Source: an uncultured Clostridia bacterium (lineage in GTDB: Bacteria > Bacillota > Clostridia > TANB77 > CAG-508). From it: 17,405 nucleotides of DNA. This document shows, piece by piece, positions 1 through 6,166 of this stretch. Every line of letters starts with the position of its first letter. Within the stretch, counting starts at the first letter, position 1. The notes beneath the pieces were generated by a model. The model did not search any database and had not been told where the DNA came from. It saw only the letters and a list, made by a program, of their open reading frames with translations. The stretch covers positions 1 through 17,405 of the forward strand of contig CAKPKU010000030.1 of the NCBI GenBank assembly GCA_934167365.1. The letters are read 5' to 3'. A program made the translations under genes and the position numbers.

Positions 1-76
1 CGCCCTTAGCTCAGTTGGTCAGAGCAACCGGCTCATAACCGGTGGGTCCAAGGTTCGAATCCTTGAGGGCGCACCA
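1..76 (+). tRNA. tRNA with CAT anticodon (tRNA-Met, or tRNA-Ile2); first base lost at window edge
   Basis: Cloverleaf: the acceptor stem begins one base before the window (G0-C72), followed by CGCCCT pairing with AGGGCG and an encoded CCA at 74-76. The D-arm GCTC/GAGC is at 9-25. The anticodon arm ACCGG/CCGGT spans 27-43 with CAT at 34-36, and the T-arm carries GGTTCGAAT. A CAT anticodon reads AUG, or AUA if the C is converted to lysidine by TilS. The acceptor stem has C-G pairs at tRNA positions 4-69 and 5-68, which TilS favours in E. coli, so Ile2 cannot be excluded. It is not initiator tRNA, because the anticodon stem lacks the three consecutive G-C pairs typical of fMet. Confidence 0.95.
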
Positions 77-82
77 TAAATT

Positions 83-129
83 ATGAATACTGTTTAGTAT
101 CATTTTTATATTTACAGTATTCATTTTTT
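83..129 (+). terminator. Hairpin plus T-run after the first tRNA
   Basis: An 11-bp perfect stem (83-93 with 114-124, ATGAATACTGT/ACAGTATTCAT) with a 20-nt loop is followed by six T residues (124-129). This has the form of an intrinsic terminator for the CAT tRNA. The tRNA-Tyr gene starts only 18 bp later, so it is either transcribed by read-through or from a weak promoter inside this gap. Confidence 0.6.
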
Positions 130-146
130 ATTATTATCTTAATATT

Positions 147-232
147 GGGTAGGTGGCCGAGTGGCTAAAGGCGGCAGACTGTAAATCTGTTCTCATTTGA
201 GTACGATGGTTCGAATCCATCCCTGCCCACCA
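147..232 (+). tRNA. tRNA-Tyr (GTA anticodon)
   Basis: Class II tRNA with a long variable arm. The acceptor stem GGGTAGG (147-153) pairs with CCTGCCC (222-228) with one T-G pair, followed by discriminator A229 and an encoded CCA (230-232). The anticodon stem is 174-178/186-190, with GTA at 181-183. The variable arm lies in 191-206 and the T-loop carries GGTTCGAAT. The long variable arm together with GTA is diagnostic of bacterial tRNA-Tyr. Confidence 0.97.
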
Positions 233-238
233 ATTTTA

Positions 239-279
239 AAAATCTCTGTATATGTTTAACAAAACATTACAGAGATTTT
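239..279 (+). terminator. Intrinsic terminator-like hairpin after tRNA-Tyr
   Basis: A 12-bp stem (239-250 with 268-279) encloses a further ATGTTT/AAACAT pairing (252-257/262-267) around a 4-nt loop, leaving one bulged T251. The 3' arm ends in TTTT. It closes the tRNA unit before the DUF898 gene. Confidence 0.6.
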
Positions 280-296
280 AGGTATTTAAAGAAAAA

Positions 297-325
297 TTAA
301 AAGATTATAAAGTTAAATATATAAT
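297..325 (+). promoter_or_regulatory. Possible sigma-A promoter for the DUF898/DUF523 genes
   Basis: A perfect -10 hexamer TATAAT (320-325) lies 17 bp after a weak -35 TTAAAA (297-302, 4/6 matches). It sits just after the tRNA terminator and 28 bp before the DUF898 start codon. In DNA this A+T-rich, a TATAAT alone is weak evidence. Confidence 0.35.
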
Positions 326-353
326 ATAAAAATTACAAAAGGGGAAGAAAAAG

Positions 354-662
354 ATGGAAAATAATTCATATTTTGATGGAGGTTTACTTCAATTATTAGG
401 TTGGAGAATATTAGGAGCATTAGTAACAGCAATTACATTAGGAATATGTTATCCATGGGCAGTTTGCATGGTATATAATTGGGAGATTAAGCATACTGTA
501 ATAGAAGGAAAAAGATTAAGGTTTGATGGAACAGCTCTACAATTATTTGGTAATTGGATCAAATGGTTATTATTAATTATAATAACATTTGGAATATATA
601 CTTTTTGGGTAGAAATATCAATAAAGAAATGGAAAACTAAACATACTCACTTTATAGCTTAA
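354..662 (+). CDS. Short DUF898-family membrane protein with two tandem modules
   Basis: This 102-residue protein resembles the short clostridial members of DUF898 (YjgN-related), whose function is unknown. Two modules repeat with an exact 50-residue offset. Module 1 (residues 7-48) begins FDGGLLQLLGW and ends EIKHT. Module 2 (57-98) begins FDGTALQLFGNW and ends KTKHT. Each holds one hydrophobic segment (about 18-42 and 70-88) with a conserved TLGI/TFGIY patch, so it is probably a two-pass inner-membrane protein. The start is ATG after AAAGGGGAAG (338-347). The DUF523 gene follows 40 bp downstream and is probably co-transcribed. Family assignment is by recalled motif pattern; no role is proposed. 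Confidence 0.8.
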   Translation: MENNSYFDGGLLQLLGWRILGALVTAITLGICYPWAVCMVYNWEIKHTVIEGKRLRFDGTALQLFGNWIKWLLLIIITFGIYTFWVEISIKKWKTKHTHFIA

Positions 663-702
663 AAAACAAAATTAATAAAAATTGACAGAAAGAGGATTAG
701 AA

Positions 703-1131
703 ATGATTTTAATAAGCGCATGTTTAGTTGGCACAAATTGTAAATATAATGGTAAAAACAATTATAATGAGAAAGCAGTAAAACTTTTAAAAAGTGGACA
801 AGCAATTCCAATTTGTCCAGAGCAACTTGGAGGATTACCAACACCTAGAACACCATCAGAAATAAAAATTATAGAAGGAAAAAGTCATGTTATAGATAAA
901 GACGGAAATGATCGAACAGAGCAATTCTATAAAGGTGCAGAAGAAGTGTTAAGTTTAGCAAAGAAGCTAAATATAAAAACAGCAGTTCTACAGTCTAGAA
1001 GTCCTTCATGTGGAGTTGGAAAAATATATAATGGAAATTTTGAACGTCAATTGATTGATGGAAATGGAGTTTTAGCACAATTATTAATAGATAATGGAAT
1101 ATCAGTTATTGATATAGAAGATTTTCAATAA
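703..1131 (+). CDS. DUF523 family protein
   Basis: This 142-residue cytoplasmic protein of the DUF523 family shows the family hallmarks: the start MILISACLVGTNCKYNGKNN, the motif CPEQLGGLPTPR, and the SRSPSCG motif in the C-terminal half. The conserved cysteines (in SACLVGTNC, CPEQ and PSCG) look like potential metal or sulfur ligands, but I know of no established biochemical function. I chose the ATG at 703 over the upstream in-frame TTG at 682 because an AGAGGA ribosome binding site (691-696) sits about 6 bp before it and the family normally begins at MI(L/V)(I/V)SACL. It follows the DUF898 gene by 40 bp and ends before a hairpin and the rpmG promoter. Confidence 0.88.
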   Translation: MILISACLVGTNCKYNGKNNYNEKAVKLLKSGQAIPICPEQLGGLPTPRTPSEIKIIEGKSHVIDKDGNDRTEQFYKGAEEVLSLAKKLNIKTAVLQSRSPSCGVGKIYNGNFERQLIDGNGVLAQLLIDNGISVIDIEDFQ

Positions 1132-1201
1132 AAGTTCAACAAATATAATTAAAAAAAATTAAAGATTGAAAAAATCATATAAAGTACATATAAAAAAAGG
1201 C

Positions 1202-1225
1202 GTTATTACAAAAATAACATTTTTT
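1202..1225 (+). terminator. Weak intrinsic terminator between the DUF523 gene and the rpmG operon
   Basis: GTTATT (1202-1207) pairs with AATAAC (1213-1218) around a 5-nt loop, and six T residues follow at 1220-1225. An A-run precedes it, so it may also work on the other strand. The stem is only 6 bp and A+T-rich, so efficiency is uncertain. It lies directly before the rpmG -35 box. Confidence 0.5.
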
Positions 1226-1227
1226 GG

Positions 1228-1256
1228 TTGACATATGTAAAAACAAGTGATAAAAT
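1228..1256 (+). promoter_or_regulatory. Near-consensus sigma-A promoter for rpmG-secE-nusG-ribosomal protein operon
   Basis: TTGACA (1228-1233) is a perfect -35 box, followed after exactly 17 bp by TAAAAT (1251-1256). Transcription would begin near 1263, giving a leader of about 70 nt before rpmG. No convincing riboswitch fold is seen in that leader. The strength of the match suits a highly expressed translation operon. Confidence 0.85.
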
Positions 1257-1332
1257 AGTTAAGCATATGATTTAAGAAATAGATAGCTTATATAGAATAT
1301 AGCAAAAATAAATAGCTGGAGGTGTATCTAAA

Positions 1333-1494
1333 ATGGCAAAAGGAGCAAGAGAATCAATAACATTAGCATGTTCAGATTGTAAAAGAAGAAACTATACAAC
1401 TGAAAAGAACAAAAAGAATGACACAGATAGACTTGAAGTAGTTAAATATTGTCCATTCTGCAAAAAACGTACAACACATAAAGAAACAAAATAA
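1333..1494 (+). CDS. rpmG: 50S ribosomal protein L33, zinc-binding form
   Basis: This 53-residue L33 belongs to the large ribosomal subunit. The protein starts MAKGARESITLACSDC and has two CxxC pairs (C13/C16 and C40/C43), so it is the Cys-containing zinc-ribbon form rather than the zinc-independent paralogue. The C-terminal KRTTHKETK is typical of L33. The start is ATG preceded by GGAGG (1318-1322) at about 10 bp. It is the first gene after the strong promoter and lies 24 bp before secE, the standard rpmG-secE-nusG order in Firmicutes. Confidence 0.96.
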   Translation: MAKGARESITLACSDCKRRNYTTEKNKKNDTDRLEVVKYCPFCKKRTTHKETK

Positions 1495-1518
1495 CCTTAT
1501 CTAAGGAGGAATTTTTTA

Positions 1519-1899
1519 ATGGCTAAAGATGAAAAAAATAAAAAGAATAGTAATTCAAAAAATAGTTTTCTTAAAGAATCAAAAGCAGAGCTAAAAAAAG
1601 TTAATTGGCCAACACCAAAACGTTTAGCCAATGACACTGCAACTGTTATAGGAATTGTATTGATTGTTGCTATTATTGTATTTATTTTGGATCTTGCCTT
1701 TTTAACATTAAATGAAAATTTAATAATAAAAAGCGAAGAAAAGATAAAAAACAAAGCTAGTAATTCAATAGTGCTAGATAATAATGATACAAATACAACT
1801 GATAATACAACAGAACAAACAAATACTGAAAATAACGAAACAGAACAAACAGAAACTCCAGCAGAAGAAAATACTGTTGAAGGAGAAAATGCTCAATAA
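1519..1899 (+). CDS. secE: Preprotein translocase subunit SecE with an unusual acidic C-terminal tail
   Basis: SecE clamps SecY in the SecYEG protein-export channel. The conserved core is present: the cytoplasmic amphipathic helix FLKESKAELKKVNWPTPKR (17-35) and a single membrane helix at about 42-64. Most short Gram-positive SecE proteins end soon after that helix at about 60-75 residues. This one is 126 residues because a 62-residue tail follows (65-126). The tail is rich in Asn, Thr and Glu, has no aromatic residue, and has no Lys or Arg after residue 79. With normal SecE topology (N-terminus in the cytoplasm) the tail would lie outside the cell. RBS AAGGAGG is at 1503-1509; nusG follows 35 bp later. 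Confidence 0.94.
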   Translation: MAKDEKNKKNSNSKNSFLKESKAELKKVNWPTPKRLANDTATVIGIVLIVAIIVFILDLAFLTLNENLIIKSEEKIKNKASNSIVLDNNDTNTTDNTTEQTNTENNETEQTETPAEENTVEGENAQ

Positions 1900-1934
1900 T
1901 CTTTAAGAATACAATTGAAAAGGAGGCTAAAAAA

Positions 1935-2468
1935 ATGTCTCGAGAAAACGAGGAATTAATTCCAAGATGGTATGTTGTTCATACATATTCAGGCTATGAA
2001 AATAAAGTAAAAACTGACTTAGAAAAAACAGTAAAAAATAGGGAACTTGAAGATTTCTTTTTTGATATAATTGTACCAATGGAAGAGCAGATTGAAATAA
2101 AAGATGGAAAAAAGAAAACTAATTTAAGAAAAGTATTTCCAGGATATGTTTTAATCAAAATGATTGTTACTGAAGAAACATGGTATATCGTTAGAAATAC
2201 TAGAGGTGTAACTGGGTTTGTTGGTTCAGGCACAGATCCTATACCACTTACAGAAGATGAAATAAGAAGTATGGGATTTGAAAAAGTTGAAGTTAATGTT
2301 GATTATGACATTAATGATTCAGTAAAAATTATAGATGGTGCATTTTCTGAATGCATAGGAACAGTACAAGAAATTAATAAAGAAAAGCATAAAGTTAAAG
2401 TTTTAGTTTCTATGTTTGGAAGAGAAACACCAGTTGAACTTGAATTTTCACAAGTCCAAAAAATTTAA
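1935..2468 (+). CDS. nusG: Transcription termination/antitermination factor NusG
   Basis: NusG binds the RNA polymerase clamp across the main channel and modulates pausing, termination and coupling to translation. At 177 residues it has the usual length and two domains: an NGN domain (about 10-115) with RWYVVHTYSGYENKV at the start and RKVFPGYVLIKM in the core, and a KOW domain (about 124-177) with DSVKIIDGAFSECIGTVQEIN. The SGYE and FPGY segments are strongly conserved in the family. The start is ATG 7-8 bp after an AAAAGGAGG sequence. It sits between secE and rplK as in most Firmicutes. No insertions such as the extra NusG domain of some Thermotoga or actinobacterial proteins are seen. Confidence 0.97.
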   Translation: MSRENEELIPRWYVVHTYSGYENKVKTDLEKTVKNRELEDFFFDIIVPMEEQIEIKDGKKKTNLRKVFPGYVLIKMIVTEETWYIVRNTRGVTGFVGSGTDPIPLTEDEIRSMGFEKVEVNVDYDINDSVKIIDGAFSECIGTVQEINKEKHKVKVLVSMFGRETPVELEFSQVQKI

Positions 2469-2534
2469 GAGTTAATAATTTAAAATTATAATAAATTATT
2501 TTGTCAATATCATATTAAAGGAGGTGCAATAAAA

Positions 2535-2963
2535 GTGGCAGATCAAGAATTCAAAATTATTAAATTACAAATTCCTGCAGGTAAAGCTACACCAGCTCCA
2601 CCAGTAGGACCAGCACTTGGAGCAAGTGGTGTTAATATTATGCAATTTGTTAAAGAATTTAATGATAGAACTGCAAATCAACCAGGAATGATAATACCAG
2701 TTGTTATTACAGTTAATCCAAAGGATAAATCATTTACATTCGTAACAAAAGTACCACCAGTAGCTGTATTAATTAAAAAAGCTGCAAAAATAGAAAAAGC
2801 TTCAGGTAAGCCAAACAAAGAAAAAGTTGCTACTATAACAAAAGCTCAAGTTAAAGAAATAGCTGAACAAAAAATGCCAGATTTAAATGCAGCATCTTTA
2901 GAAGCTGCAATGAGTATGGTTGCTGGAACAGCTCGTTCAATGGGCGTTGTAGTTGCTGACTAA
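2535..2963 (+). CDS. rplK: 50S ribosomal protein L11
   Basis: L11 forms the base of the ribosomal GTPase centre with L10 and the 23S rRNA 1067 region. The 142-residue protein has normal length. The N-terminal domain carries KLQIPAGKATPAPPVGPALGASGVNIMQF (10-38), the proline-rich signature around the thiostrepton site, and the C-terminal rRNA-binding domain runs from about 75 to the end with the GTARSMGV signature. The start is GTG, fixed by AAAGGAGGTG (2517-2526) 8 bp upstream and by homology. The gap before it (2469-2534) holds an A+T-only 9-bp hairpin (2474-2482/2492-2500) of doubtful meaning. rplA follows after 58 bp. Confidence 0.97.
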   Translation: MADQEFKIIKLQIPAGKATPAPPVGPALGASGVNIMQFVKEFNDRTANQPGMIIPVVITVNPKDKSFTFVTKVPPVAVLIKKAAKIEKASGKPNKEKVATITKAQVKEIAEQKMPDLNAASLEAAMSMVAGTARSMGVVVAD

Positions 2964-3021
2964 TTCTAATTATTAAATATTGGGAGAATTTAAAATTCGT
3001 TAGAACCAAAGGAGGATTAAA

Positions 3022-3708
3022 ATGAAAAAAAATGGAAAAAGATATCAAGAAAGTGAAAAACTTATTGATAAATCAAAAGTATATCCAGTAGCAGAAGCTA
3101 TTGAAATACTAGAAAAAATGCCAAAAGCAAAATTTGATGAAACTGTTGAATTACATGTTAAATTAGGAGTTGATTCTAAACATGCAGATCAACAAGTTAG
3201 AGGTACAACAGTACTTCCAAATGGAACAGGTAAAACTTTAAAAGTTTTAGTATTTGCTAAAGGACCAAAGGCTGATGAAGCTGTTAAAGCTGGAGCAGAT
3301 TATGTTGGTGCTGAAGAATTAATACCAAAAATCGAAAAAGAGAATTGGTTTGATTATGATGTAATCGTAGCTACACCTGATATGATGGGTGTTGTTGGTA
3401 GATTAGGTAAAGTATTAGGACCAAAAGGATTAATGCCAAACCCTAAATCTGGAACAGTAACAATGGATGTTACTAAAGCTATTCAAGAAATCAAATCAGG
3501 TAAAGTTGAATATAGATTAGACAAAACTAACATTATTCATTTAGGATTTGGAAAGGTTTCATTTGGAAAAGACAAACTAGTAGAAAACTATGATGCAATT
3601 ATGGGAGCTATTATAAAAGCTAAACCAGCAGCAGCAAAAGGACAATACATTAAGAGTGTTGCCATTTCTACTACAATGGGACCTAGTATGTATATTGATC
3701 AAAAATAA
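3022..3708 (+). CDS. rplA: 50S ribosomal protein L1
   Basis: L1 forms the mobile stalk that helps release deacylated tRNA from the E site, and in many bacteria it also represses its own operon by binding mRNA. The 228-residue protein has the normal two-domain length. The L1 signature GKVLGPKGLMPNPKSGTVT is at 129-147, and the N-terminal region has AKFDETVELHVKLGVD (36-51). The start is ATG after AAAGGAGG (3009-3016). I see no obvious copy of the 23S L1-binding site in the 58-bp rplK-rplA gap, only a short GAATTT/AAATTC dyad, so autoregulation is not shown here. The L10 leader begins about 13 bp after the stop codon. Confidence 0.97.
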   Translation: MKKNGKRYQESEKLIDKSKVYPVAEAIEILEKMPKAKFDETVELHVKLGVDSKHADQQVRGTTVLPNGTGKTLKVLVFAKGPKADEAVKAGADYVGAEELIPKIEKENWFDYDVIVATPDMMGVVGRLGKVLGPKGLMPNPKSGTVTMDVTKAIQEIKSGKVEYRLDKTNIIHLGFGKVSFGKDKLVENYDAIMGAIIKAKPAAAKGQYIKSVAISTTMGPSMYIDQK

Positions 3709-3719
3709 TTTATAAATAT

Positions 3720-3840
3720 ATATAGCCAAAGAAAGTAGGCAATAGTAAGTCCTACCGAGGCATTATAATGAACGGATTAATCCAATCTTTATATATGCCT
3801 GCATGGCTATTAAAGATTGGATTTATTTTTGTATTTTTTT
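3720..3840 (+). promoter_or_regulatory. Ribosomal protein L10 leader (autoregulatory mRNA element)
   Basis: The segment matches the L10_leader motif: AAAGAAAGTAGGC followed by TAAGTCCTACCGAGG, upstream of rplJ. Visible helices are P1 3722-3727 with 3805-3810 (ATAGCC/GGCTAT), P2 3735-3739 with 3751-3755 (GTAGG/CCTAC, 11-nt loop), and P3 3758-3763 with 3795-3800 (AGGCAT/ATGCCT). Together they form a three-way junction. The known role of this element is binding of L10 (with L12), which attenuates rplJL transcription when the proteins exceed rRNA. The start of a terminator hairpin (3779-3791) lies inside the P3 loop, so P3 and terminator compete topologically. Confidence 0.9.
3779..3840 (+). terminator. 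Attenuator terminator within the L10 leader
   Basis: A 13-bp perfect stem AATCCAATCTTTA/TAAAGATTGGATT (3779-3791 with 3811-3823) encloses a 19-nt loop and is followed by a T-rich tract (3822-3840). It is a complete intrinsic terminator placed immediately before the rplJ ribosome binding site (GGGAGGTGA, 3841-3849). Transcripts from rpmG-rplA must pass it to express rplJ and rplL. Confidence 0.85.
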
Positions 3841-3857
3841 GGGAGGTGAAATCACAA

Positions 3858-4355
3858 ATGGCAAGCGAGAATGTATTAAAACAAAAAGAGGAAGCAGTAA
3901 AAAGCTTAGCAGAAAGAATGAAAACTGCAAAAGTTATTATATTGACAGATTACAGAGGAATTAACGTAGCTGATGTTACAAAATTAAGAGCTGATTTAAG
4001 AAATGTTAATTCAGAATATAAAGTTATAAAAAACAATATTATAAAAAGAGCTCTTGATATGAATGGAGAGTCTGGATTAGATGATTTATTAACTGGACCT
4101 ACTGCAATATTAATGGGTGATGAAGATTATTTAGAGCCATCAAAAGTTATATACAACTTTAGTAAAACAAATGATTTTTACAAAATTAAAGGTGGTATAA
4201 TAGATGGTAAAGTTATGACAGCAGAAGAAATTATAGAGTTAGCAAAATTACCTTCAAGACAAGAATTACTTGCAAAACTTGCTGGTTGCTTACTTGCAAA
4301 TATTTCAAAATTGGCTGTTGCACTTGATCAAGTTAAAGCTCAAAAAGAAGCTTAA
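3858..4355 (+). CDS. rplJ: 50S ribosomal protein L10
   Basis: L10 anchors the L7/L12 dimers of the ribosomal stalk to the GTPase centre and represses its own synthesis. The 165-residue product has normal length. The N-terminal rRNA-binding domain runs from MASENVLKQKEEAV through KVIKNNIIKRAL and LTGPTAILM, and the C-terminal helix (about 136-165, LLAKLAGCLLANISKLAVALDQVKAQKE) is the L12-docking segment. The reading frame stays open upstream to 3768, but the ATG at 3858 is chosen: it follows GGGAGGTGA by 8 bp and matches the family start, whereas the upstream stretch is the L10 leader RNA. rplL follows after 72 bp. Confidence 0.96.
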   Translation: MASENVLKQKEEAVKSLAERMKTAKVIILTDYRGINVADVTKLRADLRNVNSEYKVIKNNIIKRALDMNGESGLDDLLTGPTAILMGDEDYLEPSKVIYNFSKTNDFYKIKGGIIDGKVMTAEEIIELAKLPSRQELLAKLAGCLLANISKLAVALDQVKAQKEA

Positions 4356-4427
4356 TTTTATTATGATAAATGAGATTATAATAAGAAGAAAAAATATATT
4401 AAATTAAATTTATAGGAGGATTTTAAA

Positions 4428-4781
4428 ATGAGTAAAGAAGAAATGATTGAAGAAATCAAAAAAATGACTGTTGTTGAATTAGCTGATTTAGTTAAAGCTA
4501 TCGAAGAAGAATTTGGTGTATCTGCTGCTGCAGTTGCTGCACCTGCTGCTGGAGCTGCTGCTGAAGAAAAATCATCTTTCAATGTTGTATTAAAAGATGC
4601 AGGAGCACAAAAAATTAAAGTTATAACAGCTGTTAAAAATGCATTAGGATTAGGATTAAAAGAAGCTAAAGATTTAGTTGATGGAGCACCAAAAGCTTTA
4701 AAAGAAAATGTAGCTAAAGCAGAAGCTGAAGAATTAAAAGCTAAATTAGAAGAAGTTGGAGCTGTAATTGAATTACAATAA
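4428..4781 (+). CDS. rplL: 50S ribosomal protein L7/L12
   Basis: L7/L12 forms the flexible stalk that recruits translational GTPases (EF-Tu, EF-G, IF2). It is 117 residues with the standard layout: a dimerisation/L10-binding helix domain (1-30), an Ala-rich hinge (about 32-46, VSAAAVAAPAAGAAAEE), and the globular C-terminal domain (50-117) with FNVVLKDAGAQKIKVITAVK and GLGLKEAKDLVDGAP, the factor-binding helix region. The start is ATG after AGGAGG (4413-4418). In most Firmicutes rpoB and rpoC follow; here a terminator follows instead and the next gene is plsX. Confidence 0.97.
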   Translation: MSKEEMIEEIKKMTVVELADLVKAIEEEFGVSAAAVAAPAAGAAAEEKSSFNVVLKDAGAQKIKVITAVKNALGLGLKEAKDLVDGAPKALKENVAKAEAEELKAKLEEVGAVIELQ

Positions 4782-4798
4782 TTTATAAAAAATTATAA

Positions 4799-4827
4799 GG
4801 GGGGCGAATCTAATTCGCTCCTTTATT
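4799..4827 (+). terminator. Intrinsic terminator after rplL
   Basis: The stem GGGGCGAAT (4801-4809) pairs with ATTCGCTCC (4813-4821) around a 3-nt loop with one G-T pair, extended outward by G-T pairs, and is followed by TTTATTGTTATT. It is the most G+C-rich stem in this part of the window and marks the end of the rpmG-rplL operon. Confidence 0.85.
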
Positions 4828-4858
4828 GTTATTACCTTAGGACTTTTATGAATTAATA

Positions 4859-4887
4859 TTGACTTTAATAATTATAAGTAATAAAAT
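4859..4887 (+). promoter_or_regulatory. Sigma-A promoter for plsX
   Basis: TTGACT (4859-4864, 5/6) is followed after 17 bp by TAAAAT (4882-4887, 5/6), 31 bp before the plsX start codon and 32 bp after the rplL terminator. No palindrome resembling a FapR operator is seen around it. Confidence 0.75.
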
Positions 4888-4918
4888 ATATTAATAAATA
4901 ATATATATGGAGGATTAT

Positions 4919-5980
4919 ATGAAGATATTATTTGATGCTATGGGTGGAGACAATGCACCTGAAGCAAATATCAAAGGTGCAATCAATGCAATAAAAAGCA
5001 TTGAAGCTGAAATAATTTTAATAGGAAATGAAAAAATATTAAACGCAAAAATTAAAGAGCTATATGGAAAAGATAGCATAAGTGAAATAACAGACAGAAT
5101 AAAAATTGTAAATGCAGAAGATGTAATAACAATGGAAGATAGTCCAACTAAAGCTATAAAATCTAAAAAAGATTCATCAATGGTAGTTGGATTTAACATG
5201 TTAAAAAAGGGTGAAGGAGATGTATTTTTATCTGCTGGAAATTCAGGAGCACTTTTAGCAGGAGCAACTTTACTAGTTGGAAGAATAAAAGGAATTGATA
5301 GACCAGCATTAGCAGCAATGTTACCAGCTTTTGAAAGTAGATTATTATTAATGGATGCAGGAGCAAATACAAACTGTAAACCAATAAATTTATTACAATT
5401 TGCTCAAATGTCAGGTATATACTTAAAAAATACATATGGAATAGAAAAACCTAAAATAGGACTTCTTAATAATGGAACAGAAGAAACAAAAGGTAATGAG
5501 TTGATGAAAGAATCATATAAATTATTAAAGGAAAATGCACAAAGTTATGGATTTGAATTTTATGGAAATATAGAAGGAAGAGAAGCTTTTTCAGGAATAG
5601 TAGATGGAATTGTGACGGATGGCTTTACAGGAAATATATTCTTAAAAACAACTGAAGGTGTTGGAAAAATGGTAAAGAACAACTTAAAGAAAGAATCAAA
5701 TAGAGGAATTCTTTCAAAACTATCATTATTGCCAGCATTACCAATAATAAAAAGATTTGCAAAATCTATGGATTATAAAGAGTATGGTGGAGCTTTATTT
5801 TTAGGAGTAAAACAACCTGTAATAAAGGCACATGGAAGTAGTGATGCAAAATTATTTGAATATACTTTAAAGCAAGCAGAAAAGTTTGTAAAAGATAAAA
5901 CAGTTGATAATATAATTGGTGAATATAAAAATTTAGATAAAAGTGATGTAGAGCAAACACCTTCTAAAGAAGAAGTTTAA
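4919..5980 (+). CDS. plsX: Phosphate acyltransferase PlsX
   Basis: PlsX converts acyl-ACP and phosphate to acyl-phosphate, the donor used by PlsY in the first acylation of glycerol-3-phosphate, and acts at the inner face of the membrane. The 353-residue product has typical length. The start MKILFDAMGGDNAPEANIKGA is the family signature, with further conserved stretches DVFLSAGNSGALLAGA, RPALAAMLP, LMDAGANTNCKP and IVTDGFTGNIFLKTTEG. The ATG at 4919 is chosen over an in-frame ATG at 4907: the upstream codons contain the GGAGG (4909-4913) and the family begins at MKI. The last 20 residues are a charged, non-conserved tail. acpP, encoding the carrier of its substrate, follows. Confidence 0.96.
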   Translation: MKILFDAMGGDNAPEANIKGAINAIKSIEAEIILIGNEKILNAKIKELYGKDSISEITDRIKIVNAEDVITMEDSPTKAIKSKKDSSMVVGFNMLKKGEGDVFLSAGNSGALLAGATLLVGRIKGIDRPALAAMLPAFESRLLLMDAGANTNCKPINLLQFAQMSGIYLKNTYGIEKPKIGLLNNGTEETKGNELMKESYKLLKENAQSYGFEFYGNIEGREAFSGIVDGIVTDGFTGNIFLKTTEGVGKMVKNNLKKESNRGILSKLSLLPALPIIKRFAKSMDYKEYGGALFLGVKQPVIKAHGSSDAKLFEYTLKQAEKFVKDKTVDNIIGEYKNLDKSDVEQTPSKEEV

Positions 5981-6095
5981 GAGATAATTAAAGGAATAAT
6001 AAACTGGAATTTTGTATAATATATGTGTATAAATAGTACAGCATAAGCTACATAGTAGTTGAATAGAAGATATTAAAATAAATGTGAAAAAAATC

Positions 6096-6124
6096 TTGAC
6101 ATTTTTAAATACATATATTATTGT
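6096..6124 (+). promoter_or_regulatory. Candidate sigma-A promoter for acpP
   Basis: A perfect TTGACA (6096-6101) is followed after 17 bp by TATTGT (6119-6124, 4/6). It would start transcription near 6131, about 36 nt before acpP. A separate promoter lets acyl carrier protein be made in excess over PlsX. The rest of the 186-bp plsX-acpP gap shows no clear terminator. Confidence 0.6.
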
Positions 6125-6166
6125 AATAACCATAGGAAGAAAATTTGAGAGGAGGTGAACTTAACA

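Noticed and set aside
2474..2504. A 9-bp hairpin followed by TTTTG before rplK
   Set aside because: All pairs are A-T and the loop is 9 nt; such dyads are expected by chance here and the operon continues through it.
3695..3722. A possible promoter (TTGATC, 16 bp, TATATA) for rplJ at the end of rplA
   Set aside because: Transcription would begin near 3729, after the 5' strand of leader helix P1 (3722-3727), so the conserved leader could not form.
3768..3857. A 30-residue hydrophobic N-terminal extension of L10
   Set aside because: The frame is open, but this stretch is the L10 leader and its terminator; the ribosome binding site and family start both point to 3858.
5933..6133. A minus-strand 66-codon frame between plsX and acpP
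   Set aside because: It overlaps the end of plsX and the acpP promoter, with low-complexity hydrophobic content and no ribosome binding site.
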